A DNA stretch of 21,736 nt from Lysobacterales bacterium CG_4_10_14_3_um_filter_64_11 (GCA_002782905.1 PFJA01000046.1:1-21736); one strand, 5' to 3'; positions 1 to 7,348 are shown, numbered from the stretch's first letter. Numbers and translations: made by a program. Notes: generated by a model not told the origin, from the letters alone.

Positions 1-1075
1 ACTCATCGCCGCCCAAACGCGCCACCGGATCGTTGTCGCCGGCCGCCGATGCAAGCACGGCAGCCACATCACGCAACAGTGCGTCACCGGCGGCGTGGCC
101 ACAGGCGTTGTTGACCAGCCGGAATTGATCGAGGTCGATGATCACCAACACGTGTTCGCCGGCACCCGCCGTCACCTCGGACAGGCATCTGCGCAAGCGA
201 CGGGTAAACTCCTCGCGGTTGAGCAAGCCAGTCAGTGCATCGTGACTGCTGCGAAAACTCAGCTCGCGCACGATACCTGCGGTCTGCGCGATATCGCGGA
301 ACGTCAATACCAGTCCCTGTGGCTGCCCGTCGCTGTCGGCGACGCTGGCTACGGCCATTTGCAGCAACACCTCGCCGTCCTGGCGTCGGCGCACACTCAC
401 TGGCCGCTCTGACATCGAGTGAAACCAGGCGGCCAACGCCGCCAGCGAGCTGTCGCCCGGCATCTCGCGCGGCGAGCGCTGCAACGAAAAAATGGCATCA
501 ACACACTGGCCAAGCGCGTTGTCGGCTGACCAACCCAGGATGCGCTCCGCCGCCGGATTGATGTAATCCACACTACCGGCACGGTCCAGGGTAATGACGC
601 CATCGGTGATCGCGCGCAACGTCGCCTGGGCGCGTACCTTCTCGGCAATCAGCCGCTGCTCCAGTTGCCGGCGTTCGCTCACCTCGCGCAGGCTCGCAAT
701 CCAGCGTGCCGCGTTGCTGCCATCACAAGGTAACCAACGCACCCTGGCTTCAAGCCATTGCCAGCCGTTGCGTTGGTTGCGCACACGGCACTCGACGCTT
801 AGTTCGCGCGTTTCGCCAAAACGCACACGTGCCCATAGCTGGCGCATGCGAACGGCGTCGTCGCTGGAAACGAAACGCAACACGTGGCGACCGACCAGCT
901 CGCCCGGAGCGTATGCCAACATCGCGGTGACGGCCGGGCTGACGTAGGCGATGCCGCCAGCGCTCGACACCAACATCAACACATCGCTGGATTGTTCGGC
1001 CAACTCGCGAAACAGATCCACCTTGCCCATCAACGCGGCGCGCTGGCGATCAATCGGCGTGACAATTTGGTGCAT
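1..1075 (-). CDS. PAS-PAS-GGDEF cyclic-di-GMP signalling protein, truncated by window edge
   Basis: Only the first 358 residues are present; the frame is open at base 1. Two PAS-like sensor domains (about residues 22-133 and 148-262) are followed by the start of a GGDEF domain. That domain opens with HDALTGLLNREEF (279-290) and carries DLDQF (314-318), CGHAAGD (325-331) and GGDE (355-358), so the active-site motif is cut by the window edge. The DLDQF...CGHAAGD form is typical of composite GGDEF-EAL proteins, so an EAL phosphodiesterase domain may follow outside the window; this is inference. No membrane segment is visible, which suggests a cytoplasmic sensor. The start is the ATG at 1075. The ribosome site is weak, but no better in-frame start was found. 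It follows the histone-H1-like gene on the same strand, separated by that gene's terminator, so it probably has its own promoter in the short gap. Confidence 0.88.
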   Translation of the reverse strand, partial: MHQIVTPIDRQRAALMGKVDLFRELAEQSSDVLMLVSSAGGIAYVSPAVTAMLAYAPGELVGRHVLRFVSSDDAVRMRQLWARVRFGETRELSVECRVRNQRNGWQWLEARVRWLPCDGSNAARWIASLREVSERRQLEQRLIAEKVRAQATLRAITDGVITLDRAGSVDYINPAAERILGWSADNALGQCVDAIFSLQRSPREMPGDSSLAALAAWFHSMSERPVSVRRRQDGEVLLQMAVASVADSDGQPQGLVLTFRDIAQTAGIVRELSFRSSHDALTGLLNREEFTRRLRRCLSEVTAGAGEHVLVIIDLDQFRLVNNACGHAAGDALLRDVAAVLASAAGDNDPVARLGGDE

Positions 1076-1106
1076 ATCGAGCAAGGCTCACGGAACCGTG
1101 AATCGC

Positions 1107-1148
1107 AGAAAACGCTCTCTCTCCGCCTGGGCGCACGGAGAGAGAGTT
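1107..1148 (-). terminator. Rho-independent terminator of the histone-H1-like gene
   Basis: A perfect 11-bp stem (1115-1125 with 1136-1146, CTCTCTCTCCG/CGGAGAGAGAG) encloses a 10-nt loop. Read on the minus strand it is followed by CGTTTTCTG. It lies 29 bp beyond the stop codon of the upstream minus-strand gene and just before the start of the PAS-GGDEF gene. Confidence 0.75.
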
Positions 1149-1174
1149 ACGTTCACATACGGTAACGCCGCCGC

Positions 1175-1600
1175 TTACAGAACCGGTGCAACCGGCACTG
1201 CCGGCATCATCGGTGCCGCTGCCTTGTTGCCAGTCGCACGCTTGGGGGCCGCCTTTTTCACGGCCTTCTTCGGCGCAGCCTTTTTGGCAGCTTTCTTCGG
1301 CGCAGCCTTTTTGGCGGCTTTCTTCGGTGCAGCCTTCTTCGCCGCCTTCTTGGCTGCCTTCTTCGGTGCCGCTTTCTTCACGGCTTTCTTGGCGGCTTTC
1401 TTCGGCGCCGCTTTCTTCACGGCTTTCTTGGCGGCTTTCTTCGGCGCCGCTTTCTTCACCGCTTTCTTGGCGGCTTTCTTCGGGGCAGCCTTCTTCATCA
1501 CCTTCTTGGCGACTTTCTTGACCGCAGCCACTGCCTTCTTCACGACTTTCTTTGCCGCCTTCTTGGCGGCCGGTTTCTTTGCTGCTTTCTTCGTTGCCAT
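1175..1600 (-). CDS. Histone-H1-like / AlgP-like lysine-alanine-proline repeat protein
   Basis: This 141-residue protein is made almost entirely of K, A, P and V. It starts MATKKAAKKPAAKK and carries a 13-residue repeat (KKAAPKKAAKKAV) three times in near-perfect tandem, then decays into shorter KKAAPKKAA units. The tail (MMPAVPVAPVL) is non-repetitive and uncharged. Such proteins resemble the C-terminal domain of eukaryotic histone H1 and Pseudomonas AlgP. In this family they are thought to bind DNA non-specifically and compact the nucleoid or modulate transcription. The start is the ATG at 1600, preceded by a clear GAGGAG ribosome site; longer upstream readings are not supported. A strong terminator follows. 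A role as a phasin-like PhaF protein is less likely because no phasin domain is visible. Confidence 0.85.
   Translation of the reverse strand: MATKKAAKKPAAKKAAKKVVKKAVAAVKKVAKKVMKKAAPKKAAKKAVKKAAPKKAAKKAVKKAAPKKAAKKAVKKAAPKKAAKKAAKKAAPKKAAKKAAPKKAAKKAAPKKAVKKAAPKRATGNKAAAPMMPAVPVAPVL
1250..1500 (-). repeat. 39-bp tandem repeat within the histone-H1-like gene
   Basis: On the plus strand the unit reads roughly TTCACGGCTTTCTTGGCGG followed by CTTTCTTCGGCGCCGCTTTC. It recurs in register, giving the 13-residue protein repeat. Copies are nearly identical at the DNA level around 1370-1460, which makes length change by slippage or recombination likely. Confidence 0.8.
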
Positions 1601-1782
1601 GATGTTGCTCCTCGTCAGATGGGTATTGATGACGCCCAGTAAACAACTAACCGCCCCGGAATACCGACCCGGAGCATTCCGGAACTGCAAAATCGCAGTC
1701 GCCAGAACCGATGACCCGCCGAACTTCGGCCGGTTGACACGACAACGCCCGCGTCGTGACCGACCCGGGCGCATGCAACAGA

Positions 1783-1814
1783 CGGATGGCAGCAAAAACA
1801 GCATCCGATTTTTT
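1783..1814 (+). terminator. Possible plus-strand terminator (hairpin plus T6)
   Basis: CGGATG (1783-1788) can pair with CATCCG (1802-1807), followed by A and six T (1809-1814). No plus-strand gene is seen upstream. It may end an unseen small RNA or be fortuitous. Confidence 0.35.
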
Positions 1815-1952
1815 CGAGGGAAGCAGACCCCACGTCGATCGCGACGATGCGTGCAGCATCCCGTGATACATCGAGCGTGTTGTCTGACGAATCGTGATCA
1901 CTCCTTCCGCTTCGCGTGTTTGCTGAGCGAACGCTAATCACGACGCATGATG

Positions 1953-1978
1953 CTGTCAACAAGCAAGACAGATTTTTT
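1953..1978 (+). terminator. Possible weak plus-strand terminator (hairpin plus T6)
   Basis: CTGTC (1953-1957) can pair with GACAG (1967-1971), followed by A and six T. It shares the 10-mer GATTTTTTCG with the motif near 1810. The stem is only 5 bp. Confidence 0.25.
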
Positions 1979-2234
1979 CGTGCGCGCACGCTGGGCTACG
2001 CCACGTCGAGCGACGTTGCGTTCAATGTGACCCGATACAAAAATGCGCCATCAAACATTTCCCGATCGAGCGAAAGCCATGCCAACACTACGTTTGCGGC
2101 CTATCGAAAAAAATGACGTCAGCGCTGCGGTGCGCGTGCGGTTGCGGTGGCGACGAAAAATTCGCCCGCCTTGCAACGGCACATCACATGTTTGCGCATG
2201 CCCCGCGAGAGCACGTTTTGCGCATCGCACAAGC

Positions 2235-2276
2235 AAAAATGCGCAAGCCTTCGACGAAGTCGAAGCGGCTTGCGCA
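2235..2276 (-). terminator. Strong rho-independent terminator after gcvPA
   Basis: GCGCAAGCC (2241-2249) pairs with GGCTTGCGC (2268-2276), and inside it TTCGAC pairs with GTCGAA. Together they give a 15-bp stem with a 2-nt bulge and a GAA loop. On the minus strand it is followed directly by ATTTTTG. It begins 16 bp after the gcvPA stop and closes the glycine cleavage genes. Confidence 0.88.
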
Positions 2277-2292
2277 CCGAAAAACAGGAGCT

Positions 2293-3645
2293 TCAGGCGA
2301 TCGCGTTGGCCACTTGCGCAACGAAGCGCGCGATGTCCTGATCGGTTTTTGTTTCGGTGGCGCAAACCAGCAACGCGTCGCCAAACTCGGGATATTCGTC
2401 GGCCAGCGACACCCCCGCAACGATCCGCTTGACCGCGAGCTGTTCGATCAGCTGACTTGCCGCAACCGGCAAGCGCACGGCAACCTCATGAAAAAACGTG
2501 CGGCCGGGAAACAATGGCGACACGCCGGGGAGCGCACACAGTGCCTCGAACAAACGGCGCGTCTGCACCGCACACTTTGCGGCAACGTTGCGCAAGCCCT
2601 GCGGCCCGAGCAGAGCCATGTGAATGGTTGCGGCCGTTACCAGCAAGCCCTGATTGGTACAGATGTTGGAGGTCGCCTTGGCACGGCGGATATGCTGTTC
2701 ACGTGCCTGCAAGGTCAGCGTAAAACCTCGCCGGCCTTCGAGATCGACCGTACAGCCGACGACACGCCCCGGCATATTGCGTACCAACTCCTGACGGCAG
2801 GTGAGAAAGCCAAAGTAAGGGCCACCCGATGACATCGGCACGCCCAACGGCTGGCCGTCGCCACACGCGATGTCGACACCGGCATCGCCCCACTCGGCCG
2901 GCGCCTTGAGCAGCCCCAACGCTACCGGATTGACCACCGCAATGGCCAGCGCGCCGTGCGCATGCGCCCAGTTGGTCAACGCATCGACGTCTTCGATCAG
3001 TCCGAAGAAATTAGTTTGCGGGATGACCAGCGCGGTGAACTCATCGGCGACACGATTCAGCGCTTCCGTCGACAGCACGCCGTCCGGACAGGGGACTTCA
3101 TCGATCACGATATTCTGCAGGCTGAGGATGGTGGCCATCGTCTTGCGGTAGGCCGGATGCAGCGACGCCGGCACCAACACCCGGCGCGCACCGCCGCGCT
3201 TGCGGCTGCGCTCAGCCATCAACACCGCTTCGGCCACCGCAGTAGCGCCGTCATACATCGAGGCATTGGACACGGCCATGCCGGTCAGCCGGGTCATCAT
3301 GGTCTGGTATTCGTAAATCAATTGCAGCGTGCCCTGGCTGGCCTCGGCCTGATACGGGGTATACGCCGAATAAAACTCGCCACGGCCGACGATCTGCCAC
3401 ACCGCCGAAGGGATGTGGTGCTCATAGGCCCCGGCACCCGCGAAACACAGATCAACCTCGTCGTTGCGCGCATGGTGTGCCATCAACCGCGCCAGTTCCA
3501 TTTCCGACAGGCCGGCCGGCACCCGGTCCAGGGCACCCACCTTCAACGCGTCGGGGATTTCATCGAACAGGTCTTCAATGCGTGCGACACCGATGGCGCG
3601 CAGCATCGTGCTGACATCGGCTTCACTGTGGGGAATGAATGGCAT
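2293..3645 (-). CDS. gcvPA: Glycine dehydrogenase (decarboxylating) subunit 1, P-protein alpha
   Basis: The 450-residue protein begins MPFIPHSEADVSTMLRAIGV, the usual N-terminus of the split P-protein subunit 1, and its length fits that family (about 450). With subunit 2 it forms the PLP-dependent decarboxylase that transfers the aminomethyl group of glycine to lipoyl-GcvH and releases CO2. The PLP-binding lysine lies in subunit 2 in this split form. Conserved stretches include AYTPYQAEASQGTLQLIYEY, SNASMYDGATA and MSSGGPYFGF. The start is the ATG at 3645; an upstream in-frame extension would run through the palindromic repeat and is not plausible. The ribosome site is weak (GGAA). Order and strand match gcvT-gcvH-gcvPA, but gcvH has its own terminator and the 142-bp palindrome intervenes. 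No gcvPB follows before the terminator, so it must lie elsewhere. Confidence 0.95.
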   Translation of the reverse strand: MPFIPHSEADVSTMLRAIGVARIEDLFDEIPDALKVGALDRVPAGLSEMELARLMAHHARNDEVDLCFAGAGAYEHHIPSAVWQIVGRGEFYSAYTPYQAEASQGTLQLIYEYQTMMTRLTGMAVSNASMYDGATAVAEAVLMAERSRKRGGARRVLVPASLHPAYRKTMATILSLQNIVIDEVPCPDGVLSTEALNRVADEFTALVIPQTNFFGLIEDVDALTNWAHAHGALAIAVVNPVALGLLKAPAEWGDAGVDIACGDGQPLGVPMSSGGPYFGFLTCRQELVRNMPGRVVGCTVDLEGRRGFTLTLQAREQHIRRAKATSNICTNQGLLVTAATIHMALLGPQGLRNVAAKCAVQTRRLFEALCALPGVSPLFPGRTFFHEVAVRLPVAASQLIEQLAVKRIVAGVSLADEYPEFGDALLVCATETKTDQDIARFVAQVANAIA

Positions 3646-3667
3646 GACAGGATTCCATACGGATGTA

Positions 3668-3809
3668 GGGAACCTCTTGAAACCTGCTGCGCGACCCGAT
3701 TGCGGCGTTGCGCGGTGCTCGGAATGCTGATGTACACGAATGTACACTGCGCTTCCTGCGCTCCGTGCGCCTTGCACTCGGGCCGCTCGCTACGGTTTCA
3801 AGAGGTCCC
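3668..3809. repeat. 142-bp near-palindromic repeat element between gcvH and gcvPA
   Basis: The outer arms are GGGAACCTCTTGAAACC (3668-3684) and GGTTTCAAGAGGTCCC (3794-3809), differing by one base. The interior continues as an imperfect inverted repeat. Its exact centre, at 3738/3739, falls within TGTACA-CGAA-TGTACA (3731-3746). TGTA directly flanks both ends (3664-3667 and 3810-3813) as a possible 4-bp target duplication. There is no coding capacity. It looks like a small non-autonomous mobile palindrome (MITE- or REP-like). Confidence 0.8.
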
Positions 3810-3814
3810 TGTAG

Positions 3815-3840
3815 TGAAACCGGCCGCAATGCGGCCGGCG
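3815..3840 (-). terminator. Probable terminator after gcvH
   Basis: CCGGCCGC (3820-3827) pairs with GCGGCCGG (3831-3838) around an AAT loop, lying a few bases past the gcvH stop. On the minus strand it is followed by TTTCA, so the T-tract is short and readthrough is possible. Confidence 0.6.
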
Positions 3841-3844
3841 GGAG

Positions 3845-4240
3845 TCAATGGGCTTCTTCTTCGATCAGCTCGGCGTAATCATCCGGTGTCAGCAGCTCGT
3901 TGATCTGCTCGGGCTCGGACATCTCGACGACAAAGATCCAGCCCTCGCCGTAGGCATCTTCATTGATCGTCTCGGGCTTGTCGGCGAGATCGGAGTTCAC
4001 TGCGACCACGGTCCCGGAAACCGGGCTGTAGACATCCGACGCCGCCTTGACCGACTCCACCACCGCCACACCGGCCGACTGCTCAACCTGGTCGCCAATG
4101 TTGGGCAACTCCACGTAAACCAAGTCGCCGAGCAATCCCTGTGCATGGTCGGAAATACCGACCGTGACACGGCCGTCATCTTCTACGCGGGCCCACTCGT
4201 GGGATTTGAGAAACTTCAGATCACCCGGGATTTCACTCAT
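3845..4240 (-). CDS. gcvH: Glycine cleavage system H protein
   Basis: This 131-residue lipoyl carrier shuttles the aminomethyl intermediate between the P, T and L proteins of the glycine cleavage system in the cytoplasm. The lipoylation site is K65 in ESVKAASDVYSPVSG, and the N-terminal KSHEWARVEDDGRVTVGIS and C-terminal GEGWIFVVE blocks are typical. The length matches the family (about 130). The start is the ATG at 4240, preceded by AGGAG at six-base spacing. It lies 141 bp downstream of gcvT on the same strand, a gap large enough for a leader or an internal promoter. A TACAAT hexamer is present in that gap. Confidence 0.97.
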   Translation of the reverse strand: MSEIPGDLKFLKSHEWARVEDDGRVTVGISDHAQGLLGDLVYVELPNIGDQVEQSAGVAVVESVKAASDVYSPVSGTVVAVNSDLADKPETINEDAYGEGWIFVVEMSEPEQINELLTPDDYAELIEEEAH

Positions 4241-4345
4241 GTCTGGCTCCTGCGCAAGGACGGATTGTTGGGGTGCAAGCGGATTCGTTGAAACCTGTGA
4301 ACACCGATCGAGAAACCGAGCGGCGAGCGATACAAGACGTGCCCC

Positions 4346-4351
4346 ATTGTA
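4346..4351 (-). promoter_or_regulatory. Possible -10 element of an internal gcvH promoter
   Basis: Read on the minus strand the hexamer is TACAAT, five of six bases matching TATAAT, in the 141-bp gap between gcvT and gcvH. No convincing -35 element is placed 16-18 bp upstream, so the call is tentative. Confidence 0.3.
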
Positions 4352-4381
4352 CTAAAGGCGGCGGCGGAGGTTGGCATGCGC

Positions 4382-5473
4382 TCAGAGCAGCACACCCGGC
4401 TGCGCCTTGCCATCACGGACGAACGGCATGCGAACCAGGCGCAGCGGCACTTCGCGACCACGGATATCAACCCGCACCACACCCGGATCACCAGCCGGAA
4501 TGCGGCCCATGGCAATGGCGAGGCCAAGCGTCGGAGCAAAGGTGCCGGACAGAATCTCACCATCACCGGCCGCGCTCAGCAGGTGCTGGCCGTGGCGCAA
4601 AACACCCTTGGCATCCATTACCAGGCCAATCATCTGCCGTGGCACGCCCTGAGCGATTTGCTGCTCCAACGCCGCCCGCCCGCTGAAGTCACGCTCTGCG
4701 TCAAGGCTCACCGTCCACGCCAGGCCCGCTTCGAGCGGACTCACGGTCTCGTCCATGTCCTGCCCGTACAGCGCCATACCCGCCTCCAGACGCAAGGTAT
4801 CGCGAGCACCCAGGCCGGCCGGCTTCACACCAACTGCCAGCAGACGCTCCCACAACGCCACCGCATCAGCCTCGGGCACGATGACCTCGTAACCGTCTTC
4901 ACCGGTGTAGCCGGTGCGCGCGATAAACAGACCATCGATATCGGCACCAACGAACTTCCCCAGCGCGGACGCTGCGGCCGCACCTTGCGGCGACAACAGC
5001 GACGCCATGCGCGCGCGCGCATTCGGGCCCTGCACCGCGATCATCGCCAATTCCGGGCGCTCCTTGACATCGACCGCGAAAGCAGCTGCCTGCGCGTTGA
5101 GCCACGCCATGTCCTTGTTGCGCGTTGCCGCATTCACCACCAGCCGGAACCAGGTCTCGTCGCGAAAATAGGCGATCAGGTCGTCAATCACACCACCATT
5201 CGCATTGAGCATGCACGAATACAGCGCCTTGCCCGGCACCTTGAGCTTGTCGATGTTGTTGGCCAGCAGATGGCGCAAAAACGGCCGCACATTGGCTCCG
5301 TGCAAATCCACTACCGTCATGTGCGAGACATCGAACATGCCGGCATCACGGCGCACCTGATGATGCTCCTCAATCTGCGATCCATAATGGATCGGCATGT
5401 CCCAACCGCCGAAATCAACCATCTTCGCGCCCAGGGCGCGGTGGCTGGCATTGAGAACGGTATGCTGAATCAT
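4382..5473 (-). CDS. gcvT: Aminomethyltransferase, glycine cleavage T protein
   Basis: This 363-residue enzyme transfers the one-carbon unit from aminomethyl-lipoyl GcvH to tetrahydrofolate and releases ammonia. Diagnostic blocks are GAKMVDFGGWDMPIHYGSQ (15-33), MFDVSHMTVVDLHG (46-59), NANGGVIDDLIAY (90-102), ARTGYTGEDGYE, and GLGARDTLRLEAGMALYGQD. Length and ends agree with the family. The start ATG at 5473 has GAGG eight bases upstream. It is the first gene of the glycine cleavage cluster. The upstream 294 bp contain dispersed repeats rather than a recognisable glycine riboswitch. Antisense reading frames over this gene are shadows. Confidence 0.97.
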   Translation of the reverse strand: MIQHTVLNASHRALGAKMVDFGGWDMPIHYGSQIEEHHQVRRDAGMFDVSHMTVVDLHGANVRPFLRHLLANNIDKLKVPGKALYSCMLNANGGVIDDLIAYFRDETWFRLVVNAATRNKDMAWLNAQAAAFAVDVKERPELAMIAVQGPNARARMASLLSPQGAAAASALGKFVGADIDGLFIARTGYTGEDGYEVIVPEADAVALWERLLAVGVKPAGLGARDTLRLEAGMALYGQDMDETVSPLEAGLAWTVSLDAERDFSGRAALEQQIAQGVPRQMIGLVMDAKGVLRHGQHLLSAAGDGEILSGTFAPTLGLAIAMGRIPAGDPGVVRVDIRGREVPLRLVRMPFVRDGKAQPGVLL

Positions 5474-5767
5474 GGCGCTCGCCTCGGGGGGAAGGCGTGC
5501 ATTATCGCAGAGAAGCCGGGACTCGGGACGCGGGAAGAGCAGTGGTGCGCGAAGGACGCCAAGTACGCAAAGGAAAGCACGAAGCCGGGCCAGTGCAAGG
5601 TCGGGTAGCGCGTGGCGAAACCCGACCGCTACCCACCCAACGCTGTTATTTGCGTCTTTCGCGTCCGTTGCAGACCCGAGTGCCTTGCGCTTTTCGCGAG
5701 TCCGCAGGATGGTAGAGCGTAGCGAAACCCATCAATCGCCAAGACCGCAGTCCTGCTTTCATCAAAC
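5474..5767. repeat. Intergenic patchwork of short dispersed repeats
   Basis: Between the starts of gcvT and the end of the NfeD gene there is no gene. Two related hairpin elements lie in the same orientation. One is at 5599-5627 (arms GGTCGGGT/ACCCGACC, core AGCGCGTGGCGAAACCC). The other is at 5708-5733 (arms GATGG/CCATC, core AGAGCGTAGCGAAACCC). A further inverted pair is formed by the CGCGAAGGACGC block near 5547-5560 and GCGTCTTTCGCG near 5651-5662. The gcvT promoter must also lie at the left end, but no clear hexamers were recognised. Confidence 0.65.
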
Positions 5768-6211
5768 TCAACCCACCGCGACCACACGCAACACCATGTC
5801 CTGCACACCCACGATGCGCACCCGCACACCCGCCACGCTGTCCGGGCCTTCCACATGCCAATAGGCATCGCCGATTTTCAGCCGTCCACGGCCATTGACG
5901 ATGGCGGTGTCGAGCGGATACACCCGGCCCACCAACTGCGCCGAACGCTGGTTCAGCAACGGCTGATCGGTTGCCTTGGCCGAACTGCTGCGGCGAATCC
6001 GCCACGCCACCCCGACCGAAACCAGCGACAGCAATGAGAACACCATCCACTGCGCAACGGGCGTCATGCCCGGCAACAGCAGTTTGAGCACGGCGGTACC
6101 GCCTGCGGCCAGGCCGAGCCAGAGCAAAAACACCCCCGGCACCAACGCCTCGGCCGCCAGCAGCAGCAACGCCAGTGCCCACCAGAACCAGTTTTCGCCA
6201 ATCAAGTGCAT
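5768..6211 (-). CDS. NfeD family membrane protein (YbbJ-like)
   Basis: This 147-residue protein has a hydrophobic N-terminal half with three likely membrane helices (about residues 8-27, 30-48 and 52-72) and a soluble C-terminal domain of about 60 residues (NGRGRLKIGDAYWHVEG...). That is the layout of short NfeD proteins, whose C-terminal part is an OB-fold. Partners of SPFH/stomatin proteins, they are thought to form membrane complexes involved in quality control. It starts at the ATG at 6211, three bases after the qmcA stop (TAAGCCATG), with GGAG inside the end of qmcA. Tight spacing indicates translational coupling. The gene pair corresponds to E. coli qmcA-ybbJ. Confidence 0.88.
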   Translation of the reverse strand: MHLIGENWFWWALALLLLAAEALVPGVFLLWLGLAAGGTAVLKLLLPGMTPVAQWMVFSLLSLVSVGVAWRIRRSSSAKATDQPLLNQRSAQLVGRVYPLDTAIVNGRGRLKIGDAYWHVEGPDSVAGVRVRIVGVQDMVLRVVAVG

Positions 6212-6214
6212 GGC

Positions 6215-7168
6215 TTACTCCGGCTTCAGGAACGGGTTGGCACGCGCAGCGCTCGCGCCGGTGTTCGCCGCGCCAGCGGCACGACCGATTTCCACGATGC
6301 CGGCCAGCGAACCGAGGATGCCGGTGGTTTCCATCGGCATCAACAGCGTCTTCTGATTGGGCGAGTGGGCAAACTCACGCAGCGCTTCGACATATTTTTG
6401 CGCGACGAAATAGTTGATCGCCTGCACATCGCCCTTGGCGATGGCATCGCTGACCAGTTCGGTTGCCTTGGCCTCGGCCTGCGCCAGCCGCTCACGCGCT
6501 TCGGCATCGCGGAATGACGCCTCACGCCGGCCCTCGGCTTCCAGCACTGCCGCCTGCTTCTCGCCCTCGGCCTTGAGAATCGCGGCCTGGCGGAAGCCCT
6601 CGGCTTCCAGAATATTGGCGCGCTTCTCGCGCTCGGCTTTCATCTGCCGCGCCATTGAATCGATCAGGTCGCGTGGCGGCTGGATGTCCTTGATCTCGAT
6701 CCGGTTGACCTTGATCCCCCACGGATGCGTGGCTTCATCCACCACTGCCAGCAGGCGTGCGTTGATCTCGTCGCGCTTGGACAGCGATTCGTCCAGATCC
6801 ATCGAGCCGAGCACGGTACGGGTGTTGGTCATGGTCAGATTGAGGATCGCGATTTCAAGCTGCGCTACCTCATACGCCGCCTTGGCCGCATCCAGCACCT
6901 GAAAGAACACCACGCCATCGACCCGCACCACCGCGTTGTCCTTGGTGATGACTTCCTGCGAGGGCACATCGAGCACCTGCTCCATCATGTTCAACTTGCG
7001 GCCGATCGCTTCCACCCACGGCACGGTGAGACCAAGGCCTGGCAGCAGAGTACGGTCGTAACGGCCGAAACGCTCCACCGTCCATTCATACCCTTGCGGC
7101 ACGATCCGCACCCCCTTGAGCACGGTGACAACGGCAAACAGCAAAAACGCAATGGCAACGATATCCAT
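6215..7168 (-). CDS. qmcA: SPFH/stomatin-like membrane protein QmcA
   Basis: This 317-residue protein has an N-terminal membrane anchor (MDIVAIAFLLFAVVTVLKGV). A band-7/SPFH domain follows (about 20-190: VPQGYEWTVERFGRYDRTL, SQEVITKDNAVVRVDGVVF, VNRIEIKDIQPP). Then comes a long charged helical segment rich in EAEG/KAEG repeats (about 195-255), typical of the oligomerising coiled coil. E. coli QmcA is of similar length and sits beside ybbJ, as here. Members form large membrane-associated cages and act in membrane protein quality control. The start at 7168 fits the family N-terminus and has GGGGAA about ten bases upstream; an upstream in-frame start adds 26 unconvincing residues. It is divergent from the FecA-like receptor gene. 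Confidence 0.92.
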   Translation of the reverse strand: MDIVAIAFLLFAVVTVLKGVRIVPQGYEWTVERFGRYDRTLLPGLGLTVPWVEAIGRKLNMMEQVLDVPSQEVITKDNAVVRVDGVVFFQVLDAAKAAYEVAQLEIAILNLTMTNTRTVLGSMDLDESLSKRDEINARLLAVVDEATHPWGIKVNRIEIKDIQPPRDLIDSMARQMKAEREKRANILEAEGFRQAAILKAEGEKQAAVLEAEGRREASFRDAEARERLAQAEAKATELVSDAIAKGDVQAINYFVAQKYVEALREFAHSPNQKTLLMPMETTGILGSLAGIVEIGRAAGAANTGASAARANPFLKPE

Positions 7169-7257
7169 GATCAGCAGTTCCCCGGAAGTGGATGTGCGCA
7201 AACGAACGGCATGGTAACCCGCCCCACGACGAATTGATGAGGTCACGCGATCTTTAG

Positions 7258-7282
7258 TTATTGCGAATCGTTCGCGTTTGCG
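7258..7282. promoter_or_regulatory. Probable Fur box upstream of the FecA-like receptor
   Basis: The stretch TTGCGAATCGTTCGCGTTTGC (7261-7281) resembles the GCGAATcATTcTCaTTTGC form of the Fur site, with about three mismatches and GCGAA/TTCGC dyad symmetry. It lies about 67 bp before the receptor start. The site is recognised by eye and not scored. Confidence 0.5.
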
Positions 7283-7348
7283 TTAGCATGAGCGCACAGC
7301 CACTCAACGGCTGCCCATCCAACCACTGATCGTATAGGGGACAACACG

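Larger units (their letters stand above)
1601..2234. other. Gene-poor region of about 630 bp
   Basis: No convincing gene was found. The open frames here have no family resemblance, no good ribosome site and amino-acid compositions like random translations. The right end near 1600 must hold the minus-strand promoter of the histone-H1-like gene. The stretch from about 1800 to 2110 is visibly richer in A/T than its surroundings. It contains two plus-strand hairpin-plus-T6 motifs, at 1783-1814 and 1953-1978, listed separately. Confidence 0.6.

Noticed and set aside
1250..1500. CRISPR-like array appearance of regular repeats
   Set aside because: The repeats are contiguous coding units without unique spacers and lie inside the histone-H1-like gene.
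1916..2116. Short plus-strand frame of 66 codons in the gene-poor region
   Set aside because: No ribosome site, no family resemblance, and it crosses the hairpin-T6 motif at 1953-1978.
3646..3777. N-terminal extension of gcvPA by 44 codons
   Set aside because: The added residues would be translated from the palindromic repeat, while the family N-terminus MPFIPH begins at 3645.
5474..5640. Possible glycine riboswitch before gcvT
   Set aside because: The expected conserved aptamer blocks were not found on the minus strand; the region is made of dispersed repeats instead.
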